Positions 16,683 through 25,959 of a DNA stretch of 64,000 bases are shown in pieces. Made by a program: the position numbers and the translations under genes. The stretch is from positions 3,038,001-3,102,000 of the forward strand of contig NC_011312.1 of the NCBI RefSeq assembly GCF_000196495.1, given 5' to 3'. The notes beneath the pieces were generated by a model, which was not told the origin of the DNA, did no database searches, and was given only the letters and a program-made list of their open reading frames with translations. Source of the DNA: Aliivibrio salmonicida LFI1238. Its GTDB lineage: Bacteria > Pseudomonadota > Gammaproteobacteria > Enterobacterales > Vibrionaceae. Positions within the stretch are counted from its first letter, which is position 1. Every line of letters starts with the position of its first letter.

Positions 16683-17912
16683 ATGTCCCGAATCGTTGTT
16701 GTCGGTGGTGGTGCTGCTGGTTTAGAACTGTCTACCTTATTAACTAAATCTATTCGTAAAGAAGATGACATCATTCTTGTCGAACCAGAAACGCATCATT
16801 ACTGGAAACCTCGTTTGCATGAAATCGCCGCAGGCACGTTTGATAGTGATTTAGATTCTGTTTGTTATTTCACTCACGGCGCTCATCATGGTTATCAACA
16901 CTACCAAGGCGCAATGACTGGCATAGATAGAGAAAATAAAACGGTATTAATTCGTCGACCTGACGGCACTGAATCAGGCATTAATTACGATTATCTTATT
17001 GTTGCTATTGGTGCAATTAGTAATGACTTCAATACGCTTGGCGCTCAAGATCATTGCCTATTTTTAGATTCAGCAAGCCAAGCTCGCCAAGCATGGAATC
17101 AAATTAGTCAAATACTGCGTGAAGGTAAAAACAGCACGATTAACATTGTTGGTGCAGGCGCTACAGGCGTTGAGCTATCAGCTGAATTGGCCAGAGTAAG
17201 TAAAAAACTAAAACGCTATAACGCCTCATCTTTAAATATTAATTTGATTGAAGCCGCGCATCGGGTTCTACCAAATAGCCCACAAAAAATGTCTGACAAG
17301 GTATTAAAAGAACTAGAGAAAAGCGGTGTTAATGTATTACTTGAAACTCGTATAAGTGAAGTAACCACTAATGGAATGCGAACTAATACTGATAAATTCT
17401 TGGGTGCAGACATTCAATTCTGGGCTGCGGGAGTTAAAGCCCCTGATTGGCTAAATGGCATTGGCGAATTAAGTTATAACCATATGAATCAAATTCATGT
17501 GAATCAAAACCTGAGTTCAAGCATCGATCCTCGTATCTTTGCCATTGGTGATTGTGCTGCAATCCCACAAGCTGACGGGTCTTTTGTTCCACCAAAAGCA
17601 CAAGCAGCTAATCGTGCGGCGGTTCACCTAGCAAAAAGCTTAGGTCGTCATTTACGTGGGAAAGAGTTAACTGATTTTACCTTCCAAGACGGTGGAATGG
17701 TCGTTGCTGTTGGTCATCACTTTGCCGTGGGTACGTTTGCTCCTGGTACACGCTTAGAAGGCAAGTTAGTTTTGCAGGGACGATTAATTCGTCGTTTATA
17801 CGATACTATTTTTAGACTCCATCAACGAACAGTAACGGGTATGTTTACCGTTTCTCGCTTAATGATTACTAAGCGTTCTTTAAGCCAGCGGGGATCTAAC
17901 CTTAATAACTAA
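16683..17912 (+). CDS. NADH dehydrogenase type II (NDH-2)-like FAD oxidoreductase
   Basis: This 409-residue flavoprotein has an N-terminal FAD-binding motif VVVGGGAAGLELSTLL, a second nucleotide-binding GAGATGVELSAEL (about 160) and the C-terminal FAD contact IFAIGDCAAIP. Together with KAQAANRAAVHLA they define NDH-2, a single-subunit enzyme passing electrons from NADH to quinone without pumping protons. The C-terminal 60 residues (LYDTIFRLHQRTVTGMFTVSRL) include the amphipathic membrane-binding region. It is somewhat shorter than E. coli Ndh (434). It could be a paralogue of a housekeeping ndh elsewhere, so no symbol is given. Confidence 0.88.
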   Translation: MSRIVVVGGGAAGLELSTLLTKSIRKEDDIILVEPETHHYWKPRLHEIAAGTFDSDLDSVCYFTHGAHHGYQHYQGAMTGIDRENKTVLIRRPDGTESGINYDYLIVAIGAISNDFNTLGAQDHCLFLDSASQARQAWNQISQILREGKNSTINIVGAGATGVELSAELARVSKKLKRYNASSLNINLIEAAHRVLPNSPQKMSDKVLKELEKSGVNVLLETRISEVTTNGMRTNTDKFLGADIQFWAAGVKAPDWLNGIGELSYNHMNQIHVNQNLSSSIDPRIFAIGDCAAIPQADGSFVPPKAQAANRAAVHLAKSLGRHLRGKELTDFTFQDGGMVVAVGHHFAVGTFAPGTRLEGKLVLQGRLIRRLYDTIFRLHQRTVTGMFTVSRLMITKRSLSQRGSNLNN

Positions 17913-17924
17913 AATATACAAATA

Positions 17925-17957
17925 AAAACGGCAGCCTATCTGAGGCTACCGTTTTTT
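17925..17957. terminator. Bidirectional terminator between NDH-2 gene and glmS
   Basis: AAAACGGCAGCC and GGCTACCGTTTT pair with one mismatch around a 7-base loop. A run flanks one side and T run the other, so it serves both converging genes. Confidence 0.85.
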
Positions 17958-17980
17958 ATTTCGTTATCAATGAGTAAAAC

Positions 17981-19813
17981 TTACTCAACCGTTACCGCTT
18001 TTGCTAAGTTACGTGGCTGATCGACATCCGTCCCTTTAATCAGGGCAACATGATACGAAAGTAACTGCATTGGAACCGTATAATAGATTGGTGCAGTTAT
18101 ATCGCTAACATGAGGCATCGTAATGATCTTCATGTTTTCATCGCCTTCAAAGCCCGCTTGCTCGTCCGCGAAAACATACAGCAACCCACCACGAGCACGC
18201 ACTTCTTCTACGTTTGATTTTAATTTTTCTAATAAATCATTGGTTGGGGCAACCACTACCACTGGCATATCCGCATCAATCAACGCTAAAGGACCGTGCT
18301 TTAATTCACCGGCAGCATACGCTTCCGCATGAATGTACGAAATCTCTTTTAATTTCAACGACGCTTCCATAGCGATTGGATAAAACTCTCCACGCCCTAA
18401 AAATAGCGTGTGTTGCTTGTCAGCAAAGTCAGGGGCTAACGCTTCGATTTCTTTATCAAATGACAGTGCTTTTTCTATTTGAGCGGGCAAAGCGTGCAAG
18501 GCTTCAACAATCTCTTTCTCTTTCTCTTTTGAGATACGATTTTGTTGTTTACCTAACGCCGTCACTAACATCAATAACGCCGCAAGTTGAGTGGTAAAGG
18601 CTTTCGTCGATGCCACACCAATCTCTGTTCCTGCACGCGTCATAAAGGCAAAATCAGATTCACGAACAAGAGATGAACCAGCAACATTACACACCGTCAT
18701 TGCGCCCATGTAACCACGCTCTTTTGCTAGACGAAGGGCCGCTAACGTATCAGCCGTTTCACCCGATTGAGATAAGGTAATTAATAAGCTATTTGGACGC
18801 GTTACAAATTTACGGTAACGGAACTCAGAGGCAATTTCGACATCACAACTAACACCCGCCAGTGACTCAAACCAATAACGAGCCGTCATTCCCGCGTTGT
18901 AAGAAGTACCACATGCGATGATTTGTACGTGTTCTACTTTATTTAGGATCTCAACAGCATTAACGCCAATGCTTTCTGTTACAACAGAGTCATGAGTAAT
19001 ACGACCTTCCATGGTATTGATTAATGCTTTTGGCTGCTCGAACACTTCTTTTTGCATGAAGTGACGATATTGACCTTTATCTCCCGCATCATGCTCGGCG
19101 TTCGATTCTGTCACTTCACGCTCAACTTGTTCGCCATGCGCATCAAACACTCGAACATCACGACGAGTAATTTCAGCAACATCCCCTTCTTCAAGGTACA
19201 TAAAGCGACGAGTTACGTTTAATAACGCCAGTTGATCTGACGCTAAAAAGTTTTCACCCACACCACGACCAATAACGATTGGGCTACCAGAGCGAGCGAC
19301 AACTAAACGTTCAGGGTCACGACGATCCATTGCAACAGTACCGTACGCACCATCAAGTTGAGTCGCTGTTTTTTGTACCGCTTCAATCAAAGAATCCGAC
19401 GTTCGTAATTCCCACTCAACTAAGTGTGCAATAACCTCGGTATCCGTTTGAGATTCAAATACATAACCGCGTTCTTTTAATAGCGCACGTAATGATTCGT
19501 GATTTTCAATAATGCCATTGTGAACAATCGTAATATCACCGGAAACGTGTGGGTGAGCGTTCACTTCAGACGGCTCACCATGCGTTGCCCAACGAGTATG
19601 AGCAATACCAGTACCGCCGACCACGTGTGATTCATTGACTGCATCCGCTAATTCCTTAACTTTACCTAAGCGACGCAGTCGAGTGTAATTACTGTCTGCA
19701 TCAACAACGGCAACACCAGCCGAGTCATAACCGCGATATTCTAAACGGCGTAATCCTTCAACTAATATTTCAGCAACATCTCTTTGTGCAACAGCACCTA
19801 CGATTCCACACAT
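17981..19813 (-). CDS. glmS: Glutamine--fructose-6-phosphate aminotransferase
   Basis: GlmS makes glucosamine 6-phosphate from fructose 6-phosphate and glutamine, the entry to cell-wall amino-sugar synthesis. The 610-residue length is typical. The N-terminal glutaminase begins MCGIVGAV with the catalytic Cys at position 2, followed by HTRWATHG and HNGIIEN. Two SIS sugar-isomerase domains follow (CGTSYNAG, SQSGETADT, and the C-terminal LKHGPLALID and DQPRNLAKAVTVE). A DeoR-family regulator gene lies 119 bases upstream on the same strand. The gap has two hairpins, including CCAATC / GATTGG at about 19850-19872, of unknown role. Confidence 0.98.
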   Translation of the reverse strand: MCGIVGAVAQRDVAEILVEGLRRLEYRGYDSAGVAVVDADSNYTRLRRLGKVKELADAVNESHVVGGTGIAHTRWATHGEPSEVNAHPHVSGDITIVHNGIIENHESLRALLKERGYVFESQTDTEVIAHLVEWELRTSDSLIEAVQKTATQLDGAYGTVAMDRRDPERLVVARSGSPIVIGRGVGENFLASDQLALLNVTRRFMYLEEGDVAEITRRDVRVFDAHGEQVEREVTESNAEHDAGDKGQYRHFMQKEVFEQPKALINTMEGRITHDSVVTESIGVNAVEILNKVEHVQIIACGTSYNAGMTARYWFESLAGVSCDVEIASEFRYRKFVTRPNSLLITLSQSGETADTLAALRLAKERGYMGAMTVCNVAGSSLVRESDFAFMTRAGTEIGVASTKAFTTQLAALLMLVTALGKQQNRISKEKEKEIVEALHALPAQIEKALSFDKEIEALAPDFADKQHTLFLGRGEFYPIAMEASLKLKEISYIHAEAYAAGELKHGPLALIDADMPVVVVAPTNDLLEKLKSNVEEVRARGGLLYVFADEQAGFEGDENMKIITMPHVSDITAPIYYTVPMQLLSYHVALIKGTDVDQPRNLAKAVTVE

Positions 19814-19932
19814 GGCAATACTCCATTATTCTATTTTTAAATTTAGTGGGCCCAATCCTGGTAATGCGATTGGTCTAGATAATGAGCGGCAACAAAAAGC
19901 TCACTATTGATATTCTTTATTGAGGAATTAAA

Positions 19933-20697
19933 TCACTGAGCTCTAATGACTCGTACGTTATGTGACTCAATTTTTTTCTGATGTTCTTCGCTTAAATCAT
20001 TATTGGTGATCAGCACATCAATACTGTCCCATGGCAATTCCACATTCGGAATTTTTCGACCAATTTTTTCTGATTCAACCATTAAAATTACTTCACGAGC
20101 GACTTCAGACATCACTCGACTTAAACCCACCAGTTCATTGAAGGTCGTGGTTCCACGCTCTAAGTCAATGCCATCTGCACCAATGAACAACTGATCAAAA
20201 TCATAGGATCTTAATACCGACTCCGCCACTTGACCCTGAAATGAATCAGAATGACTGTCCCATGTTCCACCTGTCATTAATAACGTGGGTTCATTCTCGA
20301 TTTCTTGCAATGCATTCGCCACCGGTAATGAATTGGTCATAACAACCAAACCATTTTTCGTTGATAATTGGTTAATCAACGCCGCCGTCGTACTGCCACT
20401 ATCAATAATGATTCGATTATGATCTTTAATCAGTTCTACCGCTGAAATAGCCAAAGATAACTTTCGATTCGAAACTTCTTCGCACGTATCTTCTTGAATG
20501 ATATTTGAAGGCATTAACACCGCCCCGCCATACTTACGCATCAGCAAACCATTCTTCTCTAACTCCGTTAGATCCTTACGAATGGTTACTTCTGATATAT
20601 CAAAGAGCTCCGAAAGTTCTTCAACCGTAATTTCCCCTTTCTCAATTAATAAAGAAAGGATCATATGTCGACGTTGTTTAGTGTTTCTTTTTGACAT
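19933..20697 (-). CDS. DeoR/GlpR-family sugar-phosphate-responsive regulator
   Basis: This 254-residue regulator has the DeoR N-terminal helix-turn-helix (RHMILSLLIEKGEITVEELSELFDISEVTIRKDLTELEKNGLLMRKYGGAV) and the C-terminal sugar-phosphate sensor domain (DSGSTTAALINQL, MTGGTWDSHSDSFQG, FIGADGID). Its place directly upstream of glmS on the same strand, as in other gammaproteobacteria where such a gene is called glmR, suggests control of glmS by an amino-sugar phosphate; that is inference. Its own upstream region has repeats of TTTCG typical of DeoR-family operators. Confidence 0.9.
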   Translation of the reverse strand: MSKRNTKQRRHMILSLLIEKGEITVEELSELFDISEVTIRKDLTELEKNGLLMRKYGGAVLMPSNIIQEDTCEEVSNRKLSLAISAVELIKDHNRIIIDSGSTTAALINQLSTKNGLVVMTNSLPVANALQEIENEPTLLMTGGTWDSHSDSFQGQVAESVLRSYDFDQLFIGADGIDLERGTTTFNELVGLSRVMSEVAREVILMVESEKIGRKIPNVELPWDSIDVLITNNDLSEEHQKKIESHNVRVIRAQ

Positions 20698-20712
20698 GAC
20701 AAACTCAATAAG

Positions 20713-20748
20713 TTTCGATTTGAAAGAAGTTTAGTTTCGTTTCATTCG
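20713..20748. promoter_or_regulatory. Candidate operator of the DeoR-family regulator
   Basis: TTTCG occurs at 20713 and 20735, followed by TTTCATTCG (20740-20748). Such tandem TTTCR units are bound by DeoR-family proteins such as AgaR. The site starts 15 bases before the regulator gene, fitting autoregulation. Confidence 0.4.
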
Positions 20749-20923
20749 ATTGTCTAGTGTTGAGAATTAATTCGTTTTAAATATTAAGATCCCACAAATT
20801 TCATTTCATTTTTAAAAATAGAAATAAGATTAGAGAGACAGCGCAGACTTTAGCGTCTAAAAATTGCTCGAAAATGGGTTAGATGTTAATTTTATTAGAT
20901 TACTCATGAGGAATTTTGTAGCC

Positions 20924-21553
20924 ATGGACGACAACTACACCATCATTATCGCGGACGATCATCCCTTATTTCGCAATGCGCTTTTTCAATCCATTCATAT
21001 GGCGATCAGCGGAGCCAATCTACTCGAAGCCGATTCTCTAGATGCACTCTTAACCGTATTAGAAAAAGAGCCCGATCCCGACTTATTATTACTCGATCTT
21101 AAAATGCCGGGCAGTAACGGAATGTCTGGTTTAATTCACCTTCGCTCTCAATATCCAGACCTGCCTATTGTGGTTGTCTCTGCCAGCGAAGAAAGCAGCA
21201 TTGTCTCTCAAGCAAAGAGCCATGGGGCTTTTGGCTTTATTCCAAAATCAAGTGACATGCGATCATTAATTTCAGCGTTGAACCAAATTTTGGCAGGGGA
21301 TTCTTATTTTCCAGAAGGCTCAATTAAAAACAACCAGGCGTGTGATGATCTCGCGACAAGAATCAGCAGTCTTACTCCTCAGCAATATAAAGTGCTTGGT
21401 ATGCTGTCAGATGGCCTACTCAACAAGCAAATTGCGTATGATTTAGACGTATCAGAAGCAACGATCAAAGCTCACATGACCGCAATTTTTCGAAAATTAG
21501 GCGTAAAAAATCGTACTCAAGCGGTTATTTTTCTACAACAGACTGAAAGTTAA
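20924..21553 (+). CDS. crbR: LuxR-type response regulator, CrbR-like
   Basis: This 209-residue regulator has an N-terminal receiver domain with acidic pair D11/D12, phospho-acceptor D58 (LLLLDLKMPG) and K108 (GFIPKSS), and a C-terminal LuxR helix-turn-helix (LTPQQYKVLGMLSDGLLNKQIAYDLDVSEATIKAHMTAIFRKLGVKNRTQAV). In Vibrio, CrbR is the partner of the sensor CrbS and turns on acs in the acetate switch. The CrbS-like kinase and acs are both within 15 kb here, which supports the name. The frame is open back to 20864 and there is an ATG at 20906; 20924 (MDDNYTIIIADDHPL) best fits the receiver fold. Confidence 0.85.
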   Translation: MDDNYTIIIADDHPLFRNALFQSIHMAISGANLLEADSLDALLTVLEKEPDPDLLLLDLKMPGSNGMSGLIHLRSQYPDLPIVVVSASEESSIVSQAKSHGAFGFIPKSSDMRSLISALNQILAGDSYFPEGSIKNNQACDDLATRISSLTPQQYKVLGMLSDGLLNKQIAYDLDVSEATIKAHMTAIFRKLGVKNRTQAVIFLQQTES

Positions 21554-21640
21554 CCTCGATATAACACTCTAGCCTATAAATTAAGGTAATCTATAGGTCT
21601 CTTTTGTATCCCTCTGTTTAACTTAACTCTGGGAGAGTTC

Positions 21641-22264
21641 ATGATAAGTATCCTCGTTACTCAATTCGTTGTTCTTTGGGCTGTTATCGATCCTATCGGT
21701 TCAGTACCTGTCTATCTTTCACAAACTCAACATTTATCAGCCAAACAAAGAAAAGCGGTCGCACTAAAAGCCGTTGCGATTGCAACCTCTGTGCTGTTAT
21801 TTTTCCTCGTTATAGGTCAGTTACTATTAGAAGCAATGCAAATCCCTTTGCCCGCGTTCCAAGTTGCTGGTGGATTGGTTCTTCTTATCTTTGCCTTAAC
21901 GATGATTTTTGGTGAAAGCAAACCAGAACAAGAACAAAAATTGAGTGAAGACATCAGTCATTCTGACTTAGCTAATTTGGCAGTGTACCCATTAGCTATT
22001 CCATCGATCGCCTCTCCTGGCGCCATGATGGCCATCGTAATGTTAACTGACAATTCTCGTTATTCTTTTATAGATCAGTCAATTACTGCCGCGGTAATGA
22101 TTGTTGTGCTGATCATTACCTTATGTTTATTACTTGGTGCGACCTTTATCCATAAAATTATTGGCAATGTTGGTGCTGCAATAATTAGCCGTGTAATGGG
22201 GTTAATCTTAGCGGCAGTGGCGGTCAATAATCTTCTTATGGGGATTAAAAATTTCTACTTTTAA
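21641..22264 (+). CDS. MarC/YhgN-family inner-membrane protein
   Basis: This 207-residue protein has six predicted membrane segments and the MarC family layout: a first half with FVVLWAVIDPIGSVPVYLS and a repeat-like second half with YPLAIPSIASPGAMMAIVML. The function of MarC proteins is not established; the old link to multiple antibiotic resistance was not upheld. It lies 87 bases after the response-regulator gene. The terminator-like hairpin that follows is interrupted by an IS4 copy. Start is an ATG 12 bases after GGGAG. Confidence 0.88.
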   Translation: MISILVTQFVVLWAVIDPIGSVPVYLSQTQHLSAKQRKAVALKAVAIATSVLLFFLVIGQLLLEAMQIPLPAFQVAGGLVLLIFALTMIFGESKPEQEQKLSEDISHSDLANLAVYPLAIPSIASPGAMMAIVMLTDNSRYSFIDQSITAAVMIVVLIITLCLLLGATFIHKIIGNVGAAIISRVMGLILAAVAVNNLLMGIKNFYF

Positions 22265-22357
22265 TGAATACCGATGCCTTAGACCTTGGTATCAATTAAC
22301 ATAAATACAACATAATAAAATCACAGCCCACCTCACATAAAACGCTCATATATTGGG

Positions 22358-23769
22358 TAATGCCGTTCACTTAAGGGTGAATGGCATTCTTGTTTCTGGC
22401 ATATCGTTGAGGTCTTGGTTTTACCATTCGAGGGAATGTTCTTTCCCTTCGCCTATCAAGTATTAAGCTTTCAGCCATCTGGTGGAAGCCTTTTAATTGT
22501 CGAGGGATCGCTCCTGGCGTTGAGTATGGTAAACCAACTAATAATGCAGATACATGAGCAAGTGTCCCATTAAAACTCAATTGATAAGGGAGATAATTTC
22601 CTTTTAAATTAAAGCAAAGCTCTACCATTTGGTAGCGAATTAAATTATAAGTCAACAAGATACCCCATAGTTCTTGTTTCACTAATTCAGGCAGACGGCT
22701 TCGTAGTGTTAAGCGATTTCCTAACATGTATTGTTTCTGCTCTCGGTAACCCAATTCTATTTCCCAACGATGCTCATAAAGACCGACTATATCTTTCAAT
22801 GGGTAACGTAATGGGTCAATCATTGACGTCAGAACTTGATAATCTTTTCCTTTAATTTTTCGAGTCACGAGACGAGCAGTCATCGTTTCAGGTAAATTAG
22901 AAAACAGTTTTCTTGCTCTTGGGTTACTCCGAAGAATAACAAGTTTGTCATTACGACCTAGCGATCGAATTATTTCATATTGAGTATTTTTTTTAAGGGG
23001 AATAAGCCAGTGACGCTCTGAGCCTGTCATCTGCCATTTATGTAGTAATCCTAATGAATAGAACCCCTTATCGAACATAGTTACGCTATGGTCAGGTGTA
23101 CTATCTATTAACTTCTCTGCCAATATCATTTCATTTGTATTGTAATTATCGAAAGCGCTCGCTGTAATAAGATGACTGCTTAGCTCCATTTGGCAAACCA
23201 TTCTTACCTGTGGATATTGAGTTCCTTTTTGGCGAGAAAAAGCCTCTTCATTTTTCTGGTTATCAGGTGCTCTCCATACAACACCATCAACGCCTAAGAG
23301 AGTTAGTCCATTCCATTTAGGAAGATTAGCACTCTTAAGCCAGGAACTTGTCATTCGCTCAAAGACTGCTTTCATTGCTGCTTCACCTAGATTTTTTCGG
23401 CGCTGAGTAAGGGCACTAGGAGCGACAAAAGCTTTACCTGTACGGTCTACAATATCAAGCTGATTAACTAAATCCTTCATGGATTTATTGTTATAGATAG
23501 CCATACCAACAAGTAACCATACCATTGATTCAAGAGTAAGCTTTCGCTTCCTCATCGTCACCGTATCAGTGAGAGAATAAGCCTCATCAATCAGATGGAT
23601 TGGAAGTAAATCAGCGAGAGTCTCTACGTTGCTAGGTTTCCAGTCATTGATTATGTTTAGAGCTTGAGAAACATCCATAAAAAAATCCAAGTGCATAAAA
23701 TACACTTGGATTTTGACATCTAAAAAGGATCGGTCAACCGATCATATTTACCTTAAATGATCGGCATTA
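22358..23769 (-). mobile_element. IS4-family insertion sequence, copy 1, 1412 bp
   Basis: The ends are 19-bp imperfect inverted repeats (17 of 19 match; they begin TAATGCCG). A 13-bp direct repeat CTCATATATTGGG flanks it (22345-22357 and 23770-23782), within the 11-13 bp range of IS4. The transposase is intact and its protein is identical to copy 2 at 45091-46502, so transposition was recent. It separates marC from the DUF4212/symporter operon, with the transposase read leftward. Confidence 0.96.
22371..23678 (-). CDS. IS4-family transposase (copy 1)
   Basis: The DDE transposase is 435 residues from the ATG at 23678; the frame is open for nine more codons to a GTG. It aligns along its full length with the transposase of E. 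coli IS4 itself (SQALNIINDW at the start, LTLLGVDGVVWRAPD, MFDKGFYSLGLL, HRWEIELGYREQKQYM). The Asp residues in the GVDG and FDKG motifs and the Glu in EIELGYRE are the likely catalytic triad. A strong hairpin lies just upstream of the start, as in the other copy. It is intact and potentially active. Confidence 0.93.
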   Translation of the reverse strand: MDVSQALNIINDWKPSNVETLADLLPIHLIDEAYSLTDTVTMRKRKLTLESMVWLLVGMAIYNNKSMKDLVNQLDIVDRTGKAFVAPSALTQRRKNLGEAAMKAVFERMTSSWLKSANLPKWNGLTLLGVDGVVWRAPDNQKNEEAFSRQKGTQYPQVRMVCQMELSSHLITASAFDNYNTNEMILAEKLIDSTPDHSVTMFDKGFYSLGLLHKWQMTGSERHWLIPLKKNTQYEIIRSLGRNDKLVILRSNPRARKLFSNLPETMTARLVTRKIKGKDYQVLTSMIDPLRYPLKDIVGLYEHRWEIELGYREQKQYMLGNRLTLRSRLPELVKQELWGILLTYNLIRYQMVELCFNLKGNYLPYQLSFNGTLAHVSALLVGLPYSTPGAIPRQLKGFHQMAESLILDRRRERTFPRMVKPRPQRYARNKNAIHP

Positions 23770-23884
23770 CTCATATATTGGGCGTTTTTCTTTATCTGCT
23801 CGACTAAAGTTGCACTGTTTTCTTTTCTTCTCGCTGCTAATCTCTTTTTGGTTACATATTACTAACATTAAAAAGGAGCCGGCT

Positions 23885-24151
23885 ATGGCGTTCGAAACAA
23901 AAGAACAAGCACAAGCCTATTGGAAGGAAAATCTAAGGATAATGGGTGGACTACTCTTCGTCTGGTTTGCTGTCTCATTTGGTGCAGGCATTTTATTTGT
24001 CGATGCTCTGGATACGATTCAAATTGGGGGCTTTAAATTGGGCTTCTGGTTTGCACAACAAGGTTCAATTTATACCTTTGTTGCCCTGATCTTTATCTAT
24101 GTGGTTCGCATGAACTCACTGGATAAAAAATACAACGTACAAGAAGACTAG
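23885..24151 (+). CDS. DUF4212 small membrane subunit of a sodium/solute symporter
   Basis: This 88-residue protein has two membrane segments and the DUF4212 pattern (QAYWKENLRIMGGLLFVWFAVSFGAGILFVD, GFKLGFWFAQQGSIYTFVALIFIYV). Members are encoded just before a sodium/solute symporter and are thought to be its small partner. The ATG at 23885 follows AAGGAG at good spacing; the frame continues upstream but without such support. The IS4 copy ends 115 bases upstream, so the operon's native promoter may have been displaced. Ten bases separate it from the symporter gene. Confidence 0.92.
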   Translation: MAFETKEQAQAYWKENLRIMGGLLFVWFAVSFGAGILFVDALDTIQIGGFKLGFWFAQQGSIYTFVALIFIYVVRMNSLDKKYNVQED

Positions 24152-24161
24152 AGGAATTAGC

Positions 24162-25865
24162 ATGGATATCCAAACTTGGACGTTTATATTAGTAGGTATC
24201 ACTTTCACCCTTTATATCGGTATTGCGATATGGGCAAGAGCAGGATCAACCAGTGAATTCTATGTGGCTGGCGGAGGGGTTCACCCTATTGCTAATGGCA
24301 TGGCAACCGCCGTTGACTGGATGTCGGCTGCATCATTTATCTCAATGGCAGGTATCATTTCATTTGTTGGTTATGATGGGACTGTTTATTTAATGGGTTG
24401 GACTGGCGGTTATGTTTTATTAGCTTTATGTCTTGCGCCTTATTTACGTAAATTTGGTAAGTTTACGGTGCCAGATTTTATTGGCGAACGTTATTACTCA
24501 CGAACCGCTCGTATGGTTGCGGTGTTCTGTGCCATCTTTGTCTCTTTCACGTATGTGGCAGGACAAATGCGTGGTGTTGGTGTGGTGTTCTCTCGGTTCC
24601 TAGAAGTTGATATCAACGTCGGCATCATCATTGGTATGGGTATCGTATTTTTCTATGCGGTATTAGGCGGTATGAAAGGCATCACTTATACGCAGGTAGC
24701 TCAATTCTGTGTCCTCATTTTCGCCTTCCTTGTTCCTGCTGTTTTCACCTCAATTATGATGACAGATAACGTTTTCCCTCAACTTGGTATGGGCTCAACC
24801 GTTACCGGCTCTGAAGTTTATTTACTGGATAAACTGGATGGATTAACCACTGAACTTGGTTTTACACCATACACTGATGGCTCTAAGAGCATGGTTGATG
24901 TGTTCTTTATCTGTGCTGCACTAATGGTTGGTACAGCAGGGCTTCCTCACGTAATTATTCGTTTCTTCACGGTTCCTCGTGTTAAAGATGCACGTATCTC
25001 TGCAGGTTGGGCTTTACTGTTTATTTCATTCTTATACACCACTGCACCTGCGGTTGCCGCGTTTGCTCGTGTAAATATGATTGAAACCATTAATGGAACC
25101 GACAACCAAGGGGTTGCCGCTGCGGATGCACCGAGTTGGTATAAAAACTGGGAAGACACAGGTCTAGTTGCTTGGGAAGATAAAAATGGCGATGGCAAGA
25201 TGTTCTATTCTGGTGATGAGCGTAATGAAATGGACATCAACCGAGATATTATTGTTCTAGCATCTCCTGAACTGGCAAACTTACCAAACTGGGTTGTTGC
25301 ATTGCTAGCAGCCGGTGGTTTAGCGGCGGCATTATCTACGGCGGCAGGTCTGCTACTGGTTATCTCAACCTCTATCTCTCATGATTTATTGAAAAAAGGC
25401 TTTAAGCCAGACATGACCGATAAGCAAGAGCTACTCGCAGCCCGCCTTGCTGCCATCGTTGCCATCATTGGTGCTGGTTACTTAGGGATAAACCCGCCGG
25501 GCTTTGTCGCACAGGTGGTCGCCTTCTCCTTCGGTTTAGCAGCAGCTTCTTTCTTCCCTGCCATTATCTTAGGTATTTTCTATAAGAAGATGAATAAGGA
25601 AGGCGCCATTGCAGGCATGGTTTCTGGTGTGGTGTTCACTACAGCTTATATCGTTTACTTTAAATTCATTAATCCAGCAGCAAGCACACCAGACAACTGG
25701 TGGTTTGGTATCAGCCCTGAAGGGATCGGTACGCTAGGTATGTGTCTAAACTTTATTGTTTCGATTGCTGTGAATAAAGTCACCGCTGAAGTACCACAAG
25801 ATGTTCAAGATCTGGTTGAGTCGATTCGTTATCCTAAAGGTGCCGGTGAAGCTCAGGATCATTAA
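24162..25865 (+). CDS. Sodium/solute symporter, acetate-type (VC2705 subfamily)
   Basis: This 567-residue inner-membrane protein of the SSS family has about 13 segments and characteristic blocks (GGGVHPIANGMATAVDWMSAASFISMAG, RTARMVAVFCAIFVSFTYVAGQMRGVGVVFSR, LAAGGLAAALSTAAGLLLVISTSISHD). Its nearest well-known relative is the acetate symporter ActP, but the DUF4212 partner and a long loop place it in the vibrio VC2705 subfamily. That loop (about 320-365) carries an EF-hand-like stretch DKNGDGKMFYSGDE. Acetate is the likely substrate given acs and CrbSR nearby; this is inference. It converges with crbS on a shared terminator. Confidence 0.92.
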   Translation: MDIQTWTFILVGITFTLYIGIAIWARAGSTSEFYVAGGGVHPIANGMATAVDWMSAASFISMAGIISFVGYDGTVYLMGWTGGYVLLALCLAPYLRKFGKFTVPDFIGERYYSRTARMVAVFCAIFVSFTYVAGQMRGVGVVFSRFLEVDINVGIIIGMGIVFFYAVLGGMKGITYTQVAQFCVLIFAFLVPAVFTSIMMTDNVFPQLGMGSTVTGSEVYLLDKLDGLTTELGFTPYTDGSKSMVDVFFICAALMVGTAGLPHVIIRFFTVPRVKDARISAGWALLFISFLYTTAPAVAAFARVNMIETINGTDNQGVAAADAPSWYKNWEDTGLVAWEDKNGDGKMFYSGDERNEMDINRDIIVLASPELANLPNWVVALLAAGGLAAALSTAAGLLLVISTSISHDLLKKGFKPDMTDKQELLAARLAAIVAIIGAGYLGINPPGFVAQVVAFSFGLAAASFFPAIILGIFYKKMNKEGAIAGMVSGVVFTTAYIVYFKFINPAASTPDNWWFGISPEGIGTLGMCLNFIVSIAVNKVTAEVPQDVQDLVESIRYPKGAGEAQDH

Positions 25866-25917
25866 TCTGATAATGTTCAGTTTAATAACGTCAGAAAAAT
25901 AATTTGGCTGATATGAA

Positions 25918-25950
25918 AAGGGAGTTAGTTATGCTAGCTCCCTTCTTTTA
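25918..25950. terminator. Terminator between symporter and crbS
   Basis: AAGGGAGTTAG pairs with CTAGCTCCCTT (one G-U) around TTATG, followed by CTTTTA; A-rich on the other side, so it can act both ways. Confidence 0.75.
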
Positions 25951-25959
25951 TGATTAGTC

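Larger units (their letters stand above)
22339..23789 (+). terminator. Terminator split by IS4 (copy 1)
   Basis: Removing the IS and one copy of its target duplication restores AAAACGC, an 11-base loop, then GCGTTTTT: a small rho-independent terminator. The left arm is at 22339-22345 and the right arm now at 23782-23789, 1.4 kb apart. Confidence 0.75.
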
